From NCBI GenBank assembly GCA_003991915.1, contig RQTK01000443.1, positions 17,587 through 81,586 of the forward strand: a stretch of DNA of 64,000 nt, read 5' to 3'. Origin of the DNA: Elysia chlorotica. Its lineage: Eukaryota > Mollusca > Gastropoda > Plakobranchidae. Both the position numbers and the translations under genes were made by a program. The notes beneath the pieces were generated by a model that made no database searches, was not told the DNA's origin, and was given only the letters and a program-made list of their open reading frames with translations. Below are positions 62,200 through 64,000 of this stretch, piece by piece; within the stretch, counting starts at the first letter, position 1, and the number at the start of each line of letters is the position of its first letter.

Positions 62200-62223
62200 C
62201 ACCTCAGGGTTGTCGGTAAGGAG
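62200..62223 (+). repeat. Partial duplicate of exon B end with splice donor
   Basis: CACCTCAGGGTTGTCGGTAA plus GGAG repeats 61788-61811, CACCTCAGGGTTGTGGGTAA plus GGAG, with one mismatch. It includes the donor sequence. No matching upstream exon sequence or acceptor is visible, so it is a relic or decoy donor, not a complete exon. Confidence 0.7.
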
Positions 62224-62439
62224 GCTAGAGCCTTTCTCAGATGATACCCGTCCACGGTTGATTGATTAAATAATTTCAATGCGGTGCTCTCAAGATAGAG
62301 GCTTTTTAAAAGTTTTTCAACGATAGCATTGATAAAAGCAAATACTTACTCTTGCACATTAAAAAAAAACTTGGCTTTCCTTCTTGTTCATGTTCTTTGA
62401 ATTTGCGTTAACTGTTTGTTCTCTTAACATATAACACCG

Positions 62440-62585
62440 GCAGCTATGCTATATATACCATGAAGGCTACCAAGACTGAAGTCTGACAAAATTTTTTTAT
62501 GAACTTAGACATTGCACGGATATCAGCAATGTTGTGCCTCCCGGTTGGGAGGCCAACGCTCTAGCACTTGCGCCAGCTCGACGCT
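62440..62585 (-). mobile_element. SINE remnant, minus strand
   Basis: The tail-like CTACCAAGACTGAAGTCTGA and head-like GGTTGGGAGGCCAACGCTCT are joined with most of the body deleted. The reverse complement gives AGAGCGTTGG as in the other copies. Confidence 0.55.
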
Positions 62586-63025
62586 CTACTGCCCTTAGAC
62601 GTTAAGAAACCAACGATTTCAAGATGTTACAGAAGATAAAACCAGCCCCCACCTGTTGCCATAGGCTTTAGCTGTACATGTACTTTGGCTTATCAAAGTA
62701 CGGTTCACTTGTGGAGGGTTACAGTATCTAGAAAAATGATTAATTTAATTTAATGTCGATAACACCCTTTTTTTTCACGAAGTTTACATCACTATCAAGG
62801 CACGTGTATTGAGCTTTAGTAATAACATTTGTTAGTCGAAGCGTGCTGTAATGTATTTATATTTAATCCCTCACAAACTTCCGTACTTTTTGCAAAATGG
62901 ATTGTCGTACTCTTAACATAATTGTTATTTGGTTTTATGGTTTCGCCCTGTGGTATGAGCTTTATTCTGCTTAATGATATTAAGACTTTAATTTTAATTT
63001 TAATTATGGCTTGTATTTGTTTCAG

Positions 63026-63046
63026 GACCACCGCTTAAGAAAAAAG
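63026..63046 (+). CDS. Candidate 21-nt microexon of the Ig gene
   Basis: Acceptor TTGTATTTGTTTCAG and donor G/GTATGT bracket 21 nt. Phase 1 in and phase 1 out give the continuation LRVV-G-PPLKKK-G, so including or skipping it keeps the frame. The proline- and lysine-rich content suits an inter-domain linker after strand G. The splice signals are good, but the length makes chance possible. An alternative is that the next true exon lies beyond the window. Confidence 0.4.
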
Positions 63047-63403
63047 GTATGTATGAATTATTAAATTTGCTCAATGAAACATAATTAAGCTCATTTTAAT
63101 TAAATAAAGTGAAATTAATTTCATTATGTAAGAGTAATCCATTTAATTTTATCGAAATATACGGTCAAACGGCGTTTTGACCGCAGATGGCTCCTACAAA
63201 CATTATCGAGCAAGCCTTATTGGCGCTTAATTCAAACATACGTGTACTTTAATTTTTGTTCAAACTTCAACATCGCTGTGCTTTCAATTTAGTCCAAATG
63301 CAAGATTCTCATTTTATTGAATATTATTTTAGAACCTTAGCTATGAAGGATGGAATATGAAAGTTTCGTTTTGGGGGTTCAGTTCTTCACGCGGTTCTAA
63401 TAT
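63047..63403. other. AT-rich, probably intronic sequence
   Basis: No supported feature. Confidence 0.45.
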
Positions 63404-63483
63404 AATTATTATTATTATTGTTGTTGTTGTTGTTGTTGTTGTTGTTTTTATATTGTTGTCGTTGCTGTTGTTGTTGTTGTTGT

Positions 63484-63513
<30 letters not shown>
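63404..63513. repeat. (TTG)n microsatellite at SINE tail
   Basis: TTA then TTG trinucleotides with a few interruptions, directly joined to the 3' side of the minus-strand SINE. Confidence 0.95.
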
Positions 63514-63514
<1 letters not shown>

Positions 63515-63658
63515 AGGCGGTCACATTATACTGACACCGTCCCAACCAGTTACAGGGAACAAAATCGCACAAATAAATCTGCCGATCGTGGTATTCAAAC
63601 CGGGGACCTCCCGATCTGGAGACCAACGCTCTACATGTTGAGTCAGCTACCCCCCCCT
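63514..63658 (-). mobile_element. tRNA-derived SINE, minus strand
   Basis: The reverse complement reads GTAGCTGACTCAACATGTAG then AGCGTTGGTCTCCAGATCGG (box A region), GGTCCCCGGTTTGAATACC (box B), GGCAGATTTATTTGTGCG, CCCTGTAACTGGTTGGGACG and GTGTCAGTATAATGTGACCG. The later body and tail are replaced by a (CAA)n run. Confidence 0.8.
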
Positions 63659-64000
63659 CTTTTTCCTTATAAAATGGGTAAGTTACGATTAATGAAGTAA
63701 CTTTGGACTCCGCCATTTGTCAAAATGTGATGTTGATCGTAATGTGATTGTAGATCTTTACGAATAGGATTATAAAAATATGTGACTCTTTCTTTCTTTT
63801 TTTGTTATGTTTTTGGAAGTTATGTGATATTGAATATTTTATCAAGTCTACAAAATCCAAATGTTATAGTTTTTTTTTCGGCGTCAAAATAGTGAATGGA
63901 ATGTTAGGAATCTATAAGGCTTACTACTAAAAAAAATCGTTTTCTCAATGAAAATGTTTAATGTAATTGCATTAATCAAGACTGCAGCGACTTGGTAACT
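63659..64000. other. AT-rich, probably intronic sequence
   Basis: No supported feature up to the window end. Confidence 0.45.

Larger units (their letters stand above)
61804..63025 (+). other. Ig gene intron between exon B and microexon
   Basis: It contains a partial copy of the exon B 3' end (62200-62223), a C-rich G-quadruplex motif (62126-62150) and a SINE remnant. No other exon is seen. Confidence 0.6.

Overview
The window looks like a non-model invertebrate nuclear genome, most probably a lophotrochozoan and plausibly a gastropod mollusc. This is inferred from style, not from a database match. The DNA is AT-rich and gene-poor, with exons that have GT/AG splice signals and very large introns. 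It carries dense (GA)n/(CT)n, (CTA)n, (ATG)n, (CAA)n and (GATA)n microsatellites, tRNA-headed SINEs, and decayed non-LTR retrotransposons of RTE-like and jockey-like type. There are no operons, prokaryotic genes, CRISPR arrays or rRNA. One assembly gap of 248 N lies at 45088-45335.

The only host gene I can support is on the + strand. Two GC-rich exons at 59692-59810 and 61647-61803 encode a secreted or cell-surface immunoglobulin domain resembling the Dpr/DIP/lachesin adhesion families: a Cys before strand C, the VTW core tryptophan, then DEGTYEC. A 21-nt in-phase candidate microexon follows at 63026-63046, and the gene runs off the right edge. About 30 kb upstream, an exon at 28237-29339 has a good acceptor, a perfect CAG/GTAAGT donor and a hydrophobic signal-peptide-like end. 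It finishes in exactly the phase needed to join the first Ig exon, so I propose it as the 5' exon. If so, most of the right half of the window is one intron, filled with repeats.

Layout. 1-16 kb: microsatellites; three copies of a dispersed repeat (window start, 4.9 kb, 15.8 kb); a 43-bp tandem array at 7.8-8.06 kb; a roughly 1-kb tandem segmental duplication at 12.1-13.7 kb. 16.8 kb: a palindromic MITE end beside two back-to-back hairpins. 18.3-20.6 kb: an RTE-like LINE whose 5' part is inverted, grading into an (ATG)n tract. 21.2-22.05 kb: an old satellite of about 160 bp. 28.2-29.3 kb: the candidate 5' exon. 33 kb: a tRNA-like SINE head inside (CTA)n. 39-45 kb: SINEs, a jockey-like fragment, five overlapping EGR-type sites and the gap. 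48.5 kb: a strong G-quadruplex motif. 50-52 kb: SINEs and a complete small MITE. 54.85-55.66 kb: a jockey-like 3' end. 58.5-59 kb: a minisatellite built from the same palindrome as the MITEs. 59.7-63 kb: the Ig exons, with an array of about 80 bp that contains the splice acceptor.

I see no convincing new multi-gene system. The most novel-looking items are the palindromic MITE/minisatellite family, the tandem array that ends in a real splice acceptor, the Ig domain that appears to lack strands D-E, and the tandem hairpins. All positions were read by eye, and repeat edges are approximate.
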